Position numbers and translations under genes: made by a program. A stretch of 61,438 nucleotides of DNA from Halioglobus sp. (GTDB taxonomy: Bacteria; Pseudomonadota; Gammaproteobacteria; Pseudomonadales; Halieaceae): NCBI GenBank assembly GCA_020443345.1, contig JAGRIH010000011.1, positions 1 through 61,438 on the forward strand, given 5' to 3'. Below the pieces are notes generated by a model. That model was not told where the DNA came from. It worked only from the letters and a program-made list of their open reading frames with translations, and ran no database searches. Below are positions 1 to 9,562 of this stretch, piece by piece; the first letter of the stretch is position 1; each line of letters starts with the position of its first letter.

Positions 1-24
1 CATATAAACTTACGGATTCAGGTA

Positions 25-67
25 AGGTTTAACCGCCATATCTCACCGATATTTGGCGGTTAAACCT
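25..67. repeat. 14-bp perfect inverted repeat (hairpin)
   Basis: The arms AGGTTTAACCGCCA (25-38) and TGGCGGTTAAACCT (54-67) are perfectly complementary. A smaller ATATC/GATAT pair (38-42 and 48-52) extends the stem inward around a TCACC loop. The TTG start proposed for the downstream gene (53) lies inside the structure, so a hairpin in the mRNA would mask that start, or the true start is further downstream. It could be an operator, an RNA hairpin or the end of a repetitive element cut off by the window edge. Confidence 0.7.
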
Positions 68-1081
68 CTGCATCCATGTCGGCGCGCGGGGCGCCTGCAC
101 CGATTTTTGCTGACGCTGCTCAGCGCGCTGTCTGCCGCGGGTTGCAGTGTCAATCCCACACTGCGGCTGGAGCAGATCACCAGCGCCCGCTTCCCACTCC
201 ACCTGGACGCCGTTCCCTTCTTCGCCCAGACTGACTACCAGTGCGGACCGGCCGCACTGGCAGGGGTGCTCGGTGCCTCGGGTGTGGACACTGGCCCGGA
301 CGAACTGTCACCACAGGTTTACCTGCCCGGGCGTCGGGGCAGCCTGCAACCGGAACTGCTTGCCGCGACGCGCCGGGCCGGTCGTGTTCCCTACCTGCTC
401 GACCCGGCACCGGCGAATCTCATCGCACAACTGGAAGCCGCGCGACCCGTGCTGGTGTTTCAAAACGTACGCACCCCCAGCTTTCCCCAGTGGCACTATG
501 CGGTGCTAACCGGTGTGGACGCCGCCACCAACCGCGTTTATCTCAACAGTGGCACGAACCAGTCCATGGACATGCCGGCGGGGGCATTTCTGCGCACCTG
601 GAACTGGGCCGAGCGCTGGGCGATGGTGGCGCTGCGACCGGGGGAACTGCCCGCGCAGCCGGACCGGCAGCGCTATATGCAGGCCGTCACCGACTTTGAA
701 GCAGTGGCCGGCACGCCCCGGGCGACTCCCGCCTGGCGGGCCGCCATGCGCCGCTGGCCGCGCGATGCCCGGCCCTATCTGGCGCTGGGCAATGCCGCCT
801 ACGCAGGGGGGGATTTGCTGGTGGCGATCGACTACTACCGCCGCGGCCTGCAGGTGCGCCCGGGAGAGCCGGTCCTGAGCAACAATCTCGCTGCACTGCT
901 GGGTGAACTGGGGTGTCCCGCTTCGGGTCTGCTATTGCTGCGCCCGGTAGCAGAAGGCCTCGAAGGCAATTCGAGCTGGGGCCCGGTGATCGATGACACG
1001 CTGGCAGAGCTCACCGCAGCGGGCCGATCCGAAGCGGGATATTGCGCGCTCCTCGAATGGCAGAGCACCATTGGCAGTTGA
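53..1081 (+). CDS. C39-like cysteine peptidase lipoprotein with TPR region (PA2778 family)
   Basis: Probable outer-membrane lipoprotein with a papain-like cysteine peptidase fold of the C39 type. The N-terminus has basic residues, a hydrophobic stretch and a lipobox ending LSAAGC at residue 31. The peptidase core follows: DYQCGPAAL (about residues 61-69) carries the candidate nucleophile Cys64, and QWHYAVLTG carries the candidate catalytic His. The C-terminal third (about 235-315) is helical and TPR-like (ARPYLALGNAAYAGGDLLVAIDYYRRGL). This architecture matches the PA2778-type cysteine peptidase family. The substrate is unknown. The start used is TTG at 53, which places a plausible lipoprotein signal at the N-terminus, but it lies in a hairpin and the exact start is uncertain. 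It converges on gdhA. Confidence 0.8.
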   Translation: MAVKPLHPCRRAGRLHRFLLTLLSALSAAGCSVNPTLRLEQITSARFPLHLDAVPFFAQTDYQCGPAALAGVLGASGVDTGPDELSPQVYLPGRRGSLQPELLAATRRAGRVPYLLDPAPANLIAQLEAARPVLVFQNVRTPSFPQWHYAVLTGVDAATNRVYLNSGTNQSMDMPAGAFLRTWNWAERWAMVALRPGELPAQPDRQRYMQAVTDFEAVAGTPRATPAWRAAMRRWPRDARPYLALGNAAYAGGDLLVAIDYYRRGLQVRPGEPVLSNNLAALLGELGCPASGLLLLRPVAEGLEGNSSWGPVIDDTLAELTAAGRSEAGYCALLEWQSTIGS

Positions 1082-1166
1082 TTGCTCTACAACCGGGGCG
1101 AGCTGTGGGTCAAAGGCCCGCAGAGCAACCCTGACAGGCGCCGCTGTAGCGGTGTCGACGCAAGAC

Positions 1167-2531
<1,365 letters not shown>

Positions 2532-2706
2532 CTAGGCTGTTGGTTCTGACCAGGCTCGCGAGATCCCGGGCGATGTTAACCGCGACCTGGCGCTGGGAGA
2601 GTGAAAGACAATCCGACGCTGGCCGGCCGCCGCGGGCAACAACAAGCAGCCAGCGGACCCGGCGGGGCGCGACAAAAAAGGAGGTGGATTTTATATCTGT
2701 GGCCCT

Positions 2707-2729
2707 AAGATGTAAACTAACGGCATTTT
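2707..2729. promoter_or_regulatory. Candidate NsrR operator upstream of nsrR-like gene
   Basis: The site reads AAGATGTAAAC-T-AACGGCATTTT, an imperfect 11-1-11 inverted repeat. The left half carries the AAGATGyA core of the published gammaproteobacterial NsrR consensus; the right half reads AAAATGCC on the other strand. It ends 25 bp before the regulator start codon, as expected for autoregulation. A related site lies upstream of the hemerythrin/NnrS operon (8870-8892). Confidence 0.55.
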
Positions 2730-2754
2730 AACAAGCCGCAGCCAGAGCGCACCC

Positions 2755-3192
2755 ATGCGAATTACGACATACACGGACTATTCGATCAGGGTGCTGATGT
2801 TTCTCGCGCTCAAGGGCGACCGGCAATCCACTATCCAGGAGATATCAGAGAGCTACGATATCTCCCGTAACCACCTGATGAAAGTGGTACAGCAACTGGG
2901 CAGAAAGGGCTACCTGGCGGCCACGCGCGGCAAAAACGGAGGGCTGCTGCTCAAGAGGCCGCCCGAATCCATCCGCGTAGGCGCCCTGGTCAGGGACATG
3001 GAAAACGATCTGGCGCTGACCGAGTGCTTTGGCAGCAGCAACCGTTGCACCATCACGCCGGCGTGCTGCCTCCGGGGCGTCTTCGCGGAGGCGCTCGCGG
3101 CTTTTTTCGAGGCCCTGGACGCCTATACCCTGGCGGACATTCTGCCGGCGGAGCGACAGCCCGAACTGGCAGACATCCTGCACATCAACTAG
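2755..3192 (+). CDS. nsrR: Rrf2-family iron-sulfur regulator, NsrR-like
   Basis: Predicted nitric-oxide-sensing transcriptional repressor. Residues 1-70 form the Rrf2 winged helix (MRITTYTDYSIRVLMFLAL, then ISRNHLMKVVQQLGRKGYL). The cluster-binding loop carries Cys91, Cys98 and Cys104 in CFGSSNRCTITPAC, close to E. coli NsrR (C91, C96, C102 with the same ITPAC ending), but with two extra residues between the first two cysteines. NsrR proteins bind a 4Fe-4S cluster and repress NO-detoxification genes until NO nitrosylates the cluster. A NnrS/hemerythrin operon, a typical NsrR target, lies about 4 kb away. IscR is less likely because the cysteine loop differs. Confidence 0.87.
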   Translation: MRITTYTDYSIRVLMFLALKGDRQSTIQEISESYDISRNHLMKVVQQLGRKGYLAATRGKNGGLLLKRPPESIRVGALVRDMENDLALTECFGSSNRCTITPACCLRGVFAEALAAFFEALDAYTLADILPAERQPELADILHIN

Positions 3193-3197
3193 GGCAT

Positions 3198-4514
3198 TCA
3201 AGCAGCGCTTGCCGGCATTTTTTCAAGCAGCCCATGCGCCCTCTCCAACAACTGCCGGCGCTCCACGTCCGCCGCTACGGACCGGCGGCACACATCGGCG
3301 ACCAGTGCGACATGCGCTGCCAACACCTGCTGTCGCGCGTCGGAAGCGGCCGCATCGAACAGCAGCTCCAGCGCCCACAGCAGGTTGTGCAGAACGGCCA
3401 CATTGGCAGCGGCGTTTTGCCGGATCTGATTGAAGGCCACATCGACGAAGTGGGCGTAACTCGGCCCACAGGTAAAGAGACGGACGCGGTTGTCATCCGC
3501 CTGATACTGGCACTCGATGCGGCGCCCGGCCAGCTTGTGCAAAATTGCAGTAAGGTGATTGATACACATCTGTGCCGTGGTGGTGTCGTTGATCCCGGGC
3601 GACAGCGCCTTCATCGCGACATCGACGATCTGGCGTATGCCAAAGCCCGCATCCTGCTCCACCGTGCGCTGGCGCCCGACGGCGTAGCAGTCCCTGAGTC
3701 CTTCGATCTCCCGTTGCTCGAAGTCGGCGGAGCGCAGGTAGGCGAGCGGCGTGTCTTTGACCACGAAATCCCCGACAGTGCGCACCGCGCGGATCACCGT
3801 GTCGTGCCGTTGTGCAAAGCCGAGCAGGGCGCGCGTATCAAAGCTCTGTAGATAACCGTTGCTGTGGGCCAGAAGGGGCTGCCAGCCGGCGCCCGGGTCG
3901 GCGCTGGAGCTGACCGATGCATCGTCTTGTTCACCCAGGTCTTCAGGGTACTGCAGGTCGATGGCAAACAGGGTCTCCTCGGTGATTTCGGCCAGAATAT
4001 TCGCGGCCTGAATTGCCAGCGATATGTGGTGAATGAAGTAAATGAAAATAGCGATACCCGCAAAGGCCAACAGCAGGCCGACCAGTACGGCGACAGATGG
4101 CACGAAAAGCACCTCCTCTGTATCCCGTATCGTCCTCAACACCACCAGGCAGTAGGCGTAGATACCGACAAAGACGCCCAGTACCGACTGATTGATCCGA
4201 TCGCGCATGAAATTGCGCAGCACCCTGGACGTATACTGGTTGGACGCCAGCGCCAGGGCCACAATGGTAATCGAGAAGACCACGCCGGCTACCGCGATCA
4301 TGGAATTGGCGACCGTCCCCAGCAGGTCCCGAGCTCCACCGGGGCCGGAGCCCAGCAGGCGCGGCCAGCGGCCATACAGCCCGTTGCGCTGCAGCAGCGC
4401 GTCGTCGATCTGGACCAGTCCCAGCGCCAGACTAACGGCCACGAGCACGATCAGGCCCGGTATAAACCAGAAGCTGGAATGCAGTTCTTCCCACAGTATC
4501 CGCAGTTTCAGCAC
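3198..4514 (-). CDS. DUF2254 membrane protein
   Basis: Predicted inner-membrane protein of unknown function. Transmembrane segments fall near residues 15-35, 70-90, 110-130 and 140-165. A soluble C-terminal part follows, with the family-typical HDTVIRAVRTVGDFV and KALSPGINDTTTAQMCINHL stretches. The 438-residue length and layout match DUF2254. The start is GTG at 4514. It converges with the NsrR-like gene with only 5 bp between the stop codons. Function cannot be assigned. Confidence 0.88.
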   Translation of the reverse strand: MLKLRILWEELHSSFWFIPGLIVLVAVSLALGLVQIDDALLQRNGLYGRWPRLLGSGPGGARDLLGTVANSMIAVAGVVFSITIVALALASNQYTSRVLRNFMRDRINQSVLGVFVGIYAYCLVVLRTIRDTEEVLFVPSVAVLVGLLLAFAGIAIFIYFIHHISLAIQAANILAEITEETLFAIDLQYPEDLGEQDDASVSSSADPGAGWQPLLAHSNGYLQSFDTRALLGFAQRHDTVIRAVRTVGDFVVKDTPLAYLRSADFEQREIEGLRDCYAVGRQRTVEQDAGFGIRQIVDVAMKALSPGINDTTTAQMCINHLTAILHKLAGRRIECQYQADDNRVRLFTCGPSYAHFVDVAFNQIRQNAAANVAVLHNLLWALELLFDAAASDARQQVLAAHVALVADVCRRSVAADVERRQLLERAHGLLEKMPASAA

Positions 4515-4739
4515 ACGTAACCCAATACCCTGTCAGCCCAACCGCGCTCGCCTCGACCCCAGTGTAATCGATCCAACCACAATAGCTACTGTGAAGTGCC
4601 ACTTCGCACCCGGTGAAAAACGGTCTACTATTAACCAGCGCAAGGTGCACCCGTGACCCGGTCAGGGTCTGCCGATTTGCGTCATCCAAAGCGACGGCAG
4701 TATTCGTCAATTGCATAACAAGACAAAAAGGACAGTATT

Positions 4740-5189
4740 ATGTTGCAGGAATTCAAAGAGTTTGCCATGCGTGGCAATGTGGTCGATATGGCCGTCGGTA
4801 TTATTATCGGCGGGGCCTTTGGCACGATTGTAAAAAGCCTGGTGGCCGATGTCATCATGCCTCCCATCGGTCTGCTGCTGGGCGGGGTCGATTTCACCGA
4901 CTTGTTTATCACGCTCAAAGAGGGAGCGCCGGCCGGCCCCTATTCGACACTGTCCGCAGCCCAGGAAGCCGGCGCAGTCACGATCAGCTACGGCGTTTTT
5001 TTCAACTCGGTTATCAGCTTCCTGATCGTGGCCTTTGCGGTGTTTTTGCTGATCAAGTCCATCAACAGACTCCAGGCCGCAGAAAAAGCGCCGCCTGCCG
5101 AGCCGACCACCAAGGCGTGCGGATTCTGCTGCTCCGAGATTCCCATCAAGGCGACCCGCTGCCCCCACTGCACGTCGGAAGTGGCCTAG
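4740..5189 (+). CDS. mscL: Large-conductance mechanosensitive channel with C-terminal zinc-ribbon
   Basis: Homopentameric inner-membrane channel that opens under membrane tension to release solutes after osmotic downshock. The N-terminal amphipathic helix and TM1 read [20 protein letters not shown] followed by [17 protein letters not shown]2 is near residues 84-106. The family is usually about 130-145 residues. Here the cytoplasmic end carries CGFC (127-130) and CPHC (141-144), two CxxC knuckles spaced as in a zinc ribbon, which classical E. coli MscL lacks. The tail probably binds zinc in the cytoplasm. ATG at 4740; the gene appears monocistronic. Confidence 0.96.
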   Translation: MLQEFKEFAMRGNVVDMAVGIIIGGAFGTIVKSLVADVIMPPIGLLLGGVDFTDLFITLKEGAPAGPYSTLSAAQEAGAVTISYGVFFNSVISFLIVAFAVFLLIKSINRLQAAEKAPPAEPTTKACGFCCSEIPIKATRCPHCTSEVA

Positions 5190-5360
5190 GCTCGCTGCCG
5201 CCGCCCGCGGTTCTTTCTTGTGTTCGCGCCAATGTCCAGGTTCCATGCCGGATTCAACGGCTTGGTAGATCGCGCCCCCTGGCCAAATGTAATAACCGTA
5301 AAAGATACTGACACGAGCTGAACCGTTTTACGGTTGGGAAAGACCGAGGAGTGACCGGCC

Positions 5361-6680
5361 TCAGTGGCGCCGGAAGATCTCGAAAGCCTGCCGCTCCAGT
5401 TCCTCGCGGTGGTCGGGGTGCGCGATGCCGATCAGCGCCGTGGCGCGCTGCCGCAGGTTTCTGCCGTAGAGGTTGACCGCGCCATACTCGGTTACCACGT
5501 AGTGCACATGCGCCCGGCTGGTGGTCACGCTGGCCCCCGGCTTGAGCTGGCCGACGATTTTCGATTGCCCGCGGCTGGTGACAGAGTTCAGAGCAATGAT
5601 TGCTTTACCGCCCGGGGAGAGCGCCGCGCCGCGGATAAAATCCACCTGCCCGCCCACGCCGGAATACTGCCGATGACCGAGTGAGTCCGCACACACCTGA
5701 CCGGTGAGGTCCACCTCCAGCGCGCTGTTGATGGCGGTGACCCGGGGGTTGAGGCGAATGACCGCAGTGTCGTTGACGTAGGAGATGTCGCGCATCTCAA
5801 ACATCGGGTTGTCGTCGACAAAATCGTACAGGGCGCGGGACCCCATGCAAAAACCCGCCACGATCTTGCCCCACTGCCTGACCTTTTGCCTGCCGGTGAG
5901 GGCGCCGCACCTGACCAGGTCGATCGCACCGTCGGAGAACATCTCGGTGTGCATCCCCAGGTGCCGGTGTCCGCGCAGCGCCTGCAGCGCCGCGTCGGGA
6001 ATGCCGCCGATGCCCGTCTGCAGGGTCGCCCCATCCTCTACGAGCTCGGCGATATTGCTTCCGATGCGGCGTTCAGTCTCACTCTGCTCGGGGGGCTGCA
6101 ACTCGAAGATCGGCGCATCACAGTGCACCAGCGCATCCATGGCCGACACGTGAATGATCCCGTTACCGTGCACCCGCGGCATGTTTTCGTTGACCTGGGC
6201 GATGACGTGGCGCGCCGTCTCGATTGCCGCATTGGTGATATCGACCGAAACCCCCAGTGAACAGTAGCCGTGTTTGTCCGGCGGACTGACCTGCACCAGG
6301 GCGACATCCAGCGGCATGCGCCCCGAGCGGAACAGGCTGGGAATCTCACTGAGAAACACCGGCACATAGCTGGCCATACCCTGCGCCACCGCCTCTCGTG
6401 TATTGGCCCCGACAAAAAAAGTATTCAGGTGAAACACGCCCGCGTAGCGCGGGTCCAGATAGGGGGCCGGGCCCTCGGTGTGAATGCTCACCAACTCCAC
6501 ACCCTCGAGTTCGTGGCCCCGTGCGGTCAGCGCATCCACCAGGAGCTGCGGCGTCGCGGCGGCGCTGTGCAGGAACACGCGCTCGCCGGACTTGATATTC
6601 GACACCGCCGCGTCGGCGCTCACATAGTTCGGACTGCTCATCATTTTTCTGTCACCCATAACGTCGTACGGTTTGTGCAC
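5361..6680 (-). CDS. Acetyl-CoA hydrolase/CoA-transferase family protein
   Basis: Cytoplasmic enzyme of the acetyl-CoA hydrolase / 4-hydroxybutyrate CoA-transferase family, moving CoA between acyl groups or hydrolysing acyl-CoA. Visible family signatures are GVGGQVDFIRGA (a glycine-rich CoA-binding loop) and VVTEYGAVNLYG near the C-terminus, with QTGIGGIPDAAL in the middle. The exact acyl substrate cannot be read from sequence. The longest frame starts at GTG 6680; an internal ATG at 6641 (MSSPNYVSADAAV) aligns better with where family members begin and is the likelier start. No operon partner is evident. Confidence 0.88.
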   Translation of the reverse strand: MHKPYDVMGDRKMMSSPNYVSADAAVSNIKSGERVFLHSAAATPQLLVDALTARGHELEGVELVSIHTEGPAPYLDPRYAGVFHLNTFFVGANTREAVAQGMASYVPVFLSEIPSLFRSGRMPLDVALVQVSPPDKHGYCSLGVSVDITNAAIETARHVIAQVNENMPRVHGNGIIHVSAMDALVHCDAPIFELQPPEQSETERRIGSNIAELVEDGATLQTGIGGIPDAALQALRGHRHLGMHTEMFSDGAIDLVRCGALTGRQKVRQWGKIVAGFCMGSRALYDFVDDNPMFEMRDISYVNDTAVIRLNPRVTAINSALEVDLTGQVCADSLGHRQYSGVGGQVDFIRGAALSPGGKAIIALNSVTSRGQSKIVGQLKPGASVTTSRAHVHYVVTEYGAVNLYGRNLRQRATALIGIAHPDHREELERQAFEIFRRH

Positions 6681-6803
6681 GCGCCCGCCATCGCATGGCG
6701 CGCCCCGATCGCCCGTGCAGCCGTGTTCCGCATGCCTCGCACGCAGTGGACCCAGGCACTGCAGGGGCCGGAGGGCCCCTTATCGGCCAGAATGGGAGCG
6801 GCG

Positions 6804-8099
6804 TCAATCACTGATGCACTGCGCGGTGGTGCGATAGCGTCGCAAAGCTGCGCTCAGTGTGAATGCCAGCCAGGCAAAATCGGCCGTCAGCAACAGCCCC
6901 GCCGGCACCGCGAAGGCCGCGCTGCCGGCCGCCAGCAGCAGCCCGAGCAGGGCCGCGCAGTGCCAGCGAAACTGCCAACGGGCGCGCGATGCGGGGATCA
7001 GCTCCCCCATATGCGGCAGCGTTGCGAGCAGTTCGGGCCTGGCCATGCTGGCGCGCTGCAGGTGCAAAAAAACCAGAAACGGCACGATTTTCTGCAACAT
7101 GCCCAAAATCACAGAAACAGCAAAGCCGTAAATGACCAGTGCACCGATCAGCATCGCCATCTGCGGCGGCGCGGGCGCGGCCGTGTACCGGCAGGCGGTC
7201 CAGGCGAGCAGCGACAGGGCCGCCAGCATCAGGCTGGCCAGCGACAGGCGCCAGAAGCGCACGGTGACATCCGGCAGCCTGCGTCTGCGGCGCTGTAACA
7301 GGGCGACGGTATACGCGGCGTAGACGATGGCGATAACGGCCAGGCACGCGCTTGCCGCATCCCGCGTCAGGGACGCCTGACCGAATGTCAATGCCAGCAG
7401 GGAGACAAACACCGCCACCGGCATGGCCCGCGCCAGCCACGAGGGATAGGCGGGCGTCACGTGAAACATGGGGATGACCTGGTAGCCGACCCCCATGACC
7501 AGCAGCAGAACCCAGCCGCCCAGTCCCCAGGCCAGGTGTGCGGTCCCGACATGCGCCGGCGCCGGCGGCAGGCTCCAACCGGCGTAGTTCGCCGCGCGCC
7601 ACAGGCCCAGAGCCACCGTCAGCAGCAGCGCCAGGGCGGCCAGCCGCATGCTGAACACAGCATCCCCGCCGCCGCTGCGGCGCAGCAGCGGCGCGCCCAG
7701 TGCCGCCAGAAAAATGCCGAACGCCAGCAGCAGTAGCGGCACAGCCCAGGCGAACAGGGAGTAGACGCGCAGGGCAAAGCCCGCCGCCAGCAGCAGGGCG
7801 CCACAGACCAGCGACACATGCACCGCCGTCGCCACCGCGGTGCCGCCGGGTAGCAGCCGCCCGCTGATCACGGGTACCAGTTGAAACATCGCGCCCAGCA
7901 TCACCATCGCCATGAAGCCCAGGGTCAGCAGGTGAGTGAGGGCCAGGACCTGCGGGCTCCACCGCGAAGCGAAGGCGTCGTCCGCGCCACCGAGCAATAG
8001 CAGGGCGGCGATGCAGCCCATCCACGGTGCGGTATAAAAGAAGCGCAGGGGGATATGCAGGGGCGGGATGGTCTCCAGCGACAACCCCGACATCCTCAC
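6804..8099 (-). CDS. nnrS: NnrS family haem/copper membrane protein
   Basis: Polytopic inner-membrane protein of the NnrS family (431 residues, about 12 hydrophobic segments) associated with relief of nitrosative stress. Family features include LHIPLRFFYTAPWMGC near the N-terminus, LALTHLLTLGFMAMVMLGAMFQLVPV (about residues 52-77), and conserved histidines in VIPMFHVTPAYPSW and FLVFLHLQRASMARP. Its start overlaps the stop of the DUF2249 gene in an ATGA tetranucleotide, so it is the third gene of a hemerythrin-DUF2249-nnrS operon and translationally coupled. An NsrR-like operator precedes the operon. Confidence 0.93.
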   Translation of the reverse strand: MRMSGLSLETIPPLHIPLRFFYTAPWMGCIAALLLLGGADDAFASRWSPQVLALTHLLTLGFMAMVMLGAMFQLVPVISGRLLPGGTAVATAVHVSLVCGALLLAAGFALRVYSLFAWAVPLLLLAFGIFLAALGAPLLRRSGGGDAVFSMRLAALALLLTVALGLWRAANYAGWSLPPAPAHVGTAHLAWGLGGWVLLLVMGVGYQVIPMFHVTPAYPSWLARAMPVAVFVSLLALTFGQASLTRDAASACLAVIAIVYAAYTVALLQRRRRRLPDVTVRFWRLSLASLMLAALSLLAWTACRYTAAPAPPQMAMLIGALVIYGFAVSVILGMLQKIVPFLVFLHLQRASMARPELLATLPHMGELIPASRARWQFRWHCAALLGLLLAAGSAAFAVPAGLLLTADFAWLAFTLSAALRRYRTTAQCISD

Positions 8100-8353
8100 A
8101 GCACGGCGGCCTCGCGCAGGGCGGTTTCATCGGCCGCAAAGTACACGATGAGTTCGCAGGGCGCGCTGCCGCTTTCAATCACCTGGCAGATCAGGGACAG
8201 CCGCCGGCAAAAATCGAACAGCGGATACGGTACGCGGTGGTGCAGCATGCGCAGATACTGTCCCGGCCGCAGCTCGCGCAACAGCGCGCTGGCCCGCTCA
8301 AACGGCTCCGGCGGAGCCATCTCGCGGGCGTCCAGCAGGACCTCTGAGGGCAT
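8096..8353 (-). CDS. DUF2249 domain protein
   Basis: A small cytoplasmic protein (85 residues) of the DUF2249/TusA-like fold. It opens with EVLLDAREMAPPEPFERA and contains the family pattern LRPGQYLRMLHHRVPYPLFDF. DUF2249 proteins recur next to hemerythrin and NnrS genes in NO-responsive operons, where their role is not established. It begins 12 bp after the hemerythrin stop and overlaps nnrS by 4 bp, so co-expression is very likely. Confidence 0.87.
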   Translation of the reverse strand: MPSEVLLDAREMAPPEPFERASALLRELRPGQYLRMLHHRVPYPLFDFCRRLSLICQVIESGSAPCELIVYFAADETALREAAVL

Positions 8354-8365
8354 CGCGTTTCGAGC

Positions 8366-8782
8366 CTAGTGCAAGTCGGCGGCCCGCTCACCAATGCGCT
8401 GATCCATGATCGGGTAGAGAATGTTCTCCTCTTTCATGTTGTGCTGCTGGGTGAGCAGCATCAGCGTCTCGCCCAGGCCGAGAAACTGCTGCGAGTCACG
8501 CGCGCTCAGCGCCTCGTTCATCTGCGCTACCAGCGCGCGCATCTGCTGGTGCTCGGAGCGCATCACCGCCAGCGGTCCGGCCGGACCACCCGCCGCCTCC
8601 AGTGCCGGAAACAACTGCCCCTCCTCGCGCTGCGTGATATGGTCGTCAAATGCCGCGCTAAAAATCTGCCAGTGCTGCGCGGCGCCCGTCCAGTCCTGCG
8701 CCGCAACGGCCTCCTCCGCCGCGGCGTACAACGCGTCGCACTGCCGGTGGCTGTCCTGCATGATGGAACTGATGGTGCTCAT
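8366..8782 (-). CDS. Hemerythrin HHE domain protein
   Basis: Di-iron hemerythrin-like four-helix bundle (138 residues) that probably binds NO or O2 or repairs iron centres under nitrosative stress. Ligand motifs are in order: SHRQCD (helix 1), HITQREE (HxxxE), SEHQQM (His), and HNMKEENILYP (HxxxE). An upstream in-frame extension to 8932 would add 50 residues that do not look like hemerythrin and would run through the NsrR-like site, so ATG at 8782 (MSTISSIMQDSH) is chosen. First gene of the hemerythrin-DUF2249-nnrS operon. Confidence 0.9.
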   Translation of the reverse strand: MSTISSIMQDSHRQCDALYAAAEEAVAAQDWTGAAQHWQIFSAAFDDHITQREEGQLFPALEAAGGPAGPLAVMRSEHQQMRALVAQMNEALSARDSQQFLGLGETLMLLTQQHNMKEENILYPIMDQRIGERAADLH

Positions 8783-8869
8783 GTGCTGCCCCTCGGGTCG
8801 GCTAGTGGGTCGCTCGATTAGCGCGCTTCGGATGGTGAGTGTAGTCCATGCGGGTCCACTTGCACCCAT

Positions 8870-8892
8870 AACATGCACATATTTTACATGAA
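8870..8892. promoter_or_regulatory. Candidate NsrR operator upstream of hemerythrin-nnrS operon
   Basis: AACATGCACAT-A-TTTTACATGAA is an 11-1-11 inverted repeat whose halves read AACATGCA and TTCATGTA on opposite strands, close to the AAGATGyA half-site of NsrR. It lies 87 bp upstream of the hemerythrin start in an otherwise GC-rich divergent intergenic region (8783-8984). Confidence 0.5.
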
Positions 8893-8984
8893 TAAGCCGC
8901 CGGCGCGAACACAGCGCCCGCGCGACTGACATTGTCCCGGCAACACCCTAAACTGACACCGTCGAGGCCACCTGCGAGCACGTC

Positions 8985-9527
8985 ATGATCACCTGGGCAA
9001 AGCGTATATTCCTGACACTGATCCTGCTGGCACTGGTGGCCAGCAATGTGCTGAGCCTCACCCATACGGCATTCAATGCGGCGCTGTCCGGACTGGTGAG
9101 CACGGCGCTTGGCGTGTCCACTGTCTCTGGCGCACTGCGCGGCAAGGTCGCGGCGCAGAACCGCGCCATCGCCCGCCACCAGGCCGCCGCCGTCAAGCGC
9201 AGGGCGGCTACCCGGCGCTTTGGTACGCGCCTGATGAGCCGCACCCGGCGCGTGGCCGCCGAGAGCGTCGCCGCGATTCCCGGCGAGGCCATTCCCTTTC
9301 TGGGTATCAGCCTGCTCATCGCCGGCACCAGCTACGAGTTGTACGAAGCCTGCAACAGCATTCGCGACCTGGATCAGCTCTACGCGGACATGGGTATGGA
9401 CGAGGAGATTCCGGACGATGTACTGCGCAGTGTCTGCAATCCCGCACTGCCCGAGCCCGCGACCCTGTGGCAGCATGTAATTGAAAAAAGTGACCAGTGG
9501 CTGACCGGTCTGTCGGACTCAGGATGA
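8985..9527 (+). CDS. Hypothetical membrane protein
   Basis: Unrecognised 180-residue protein. Residues 5-27 form a hydrophobic helix (AKRIFLTLILLALVASNVL), and a second hydrophobic stretch lies near 98-111 (AIPFLGISLLIAG). Between them is a very basic segment (about 55-90, rich in Arg and Ala), so the middle probably faces the cytoplasm. The C-terminal 60 residues are acidic. It is divergent from the hemerythrin operon. Its last codons and TGA stop coincide with a sequence resembling the left arm of the element at 17674-17834, so the original C-terminus may have been altered by that repeat. Confidence 0.7.
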   Translation: MITWAKRIFLTLILLALVASNVLSLTHTAFNAALSGLVSTALGVSTVSGALRGKVAAQNRAIARHQAAAVKRRAATRRFGTRLMSRTRRVAAESVAAIPGEAIPFLGISLLIAGTSYELYEACNSIRDLDQLYADMGMDEEIPDDVLRSVCNPALPEPATLWQHVIEKSDQWLTGLSDSG

Positions 9528-9545
9528 TTCTACCGCGGCGGCGGG
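9511..9545 (+). repeat. Partial copy of MITE-like element (left arm)
   Basis: Positions 9513-9545 match 17681-17713 at 29 of 33 bases, starting TCGGACTCAGGATGATTC here and TCGGACCTAGGATAATTC there, with the shared run GCGGCGGCGGG at the end. Only the left arm is present. It overlaps the end of the hypothetical membrane protein gene. Confidence 0.6.
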
Positions 9546-9562
9546 CTGCTCCCGGCAGGTGT

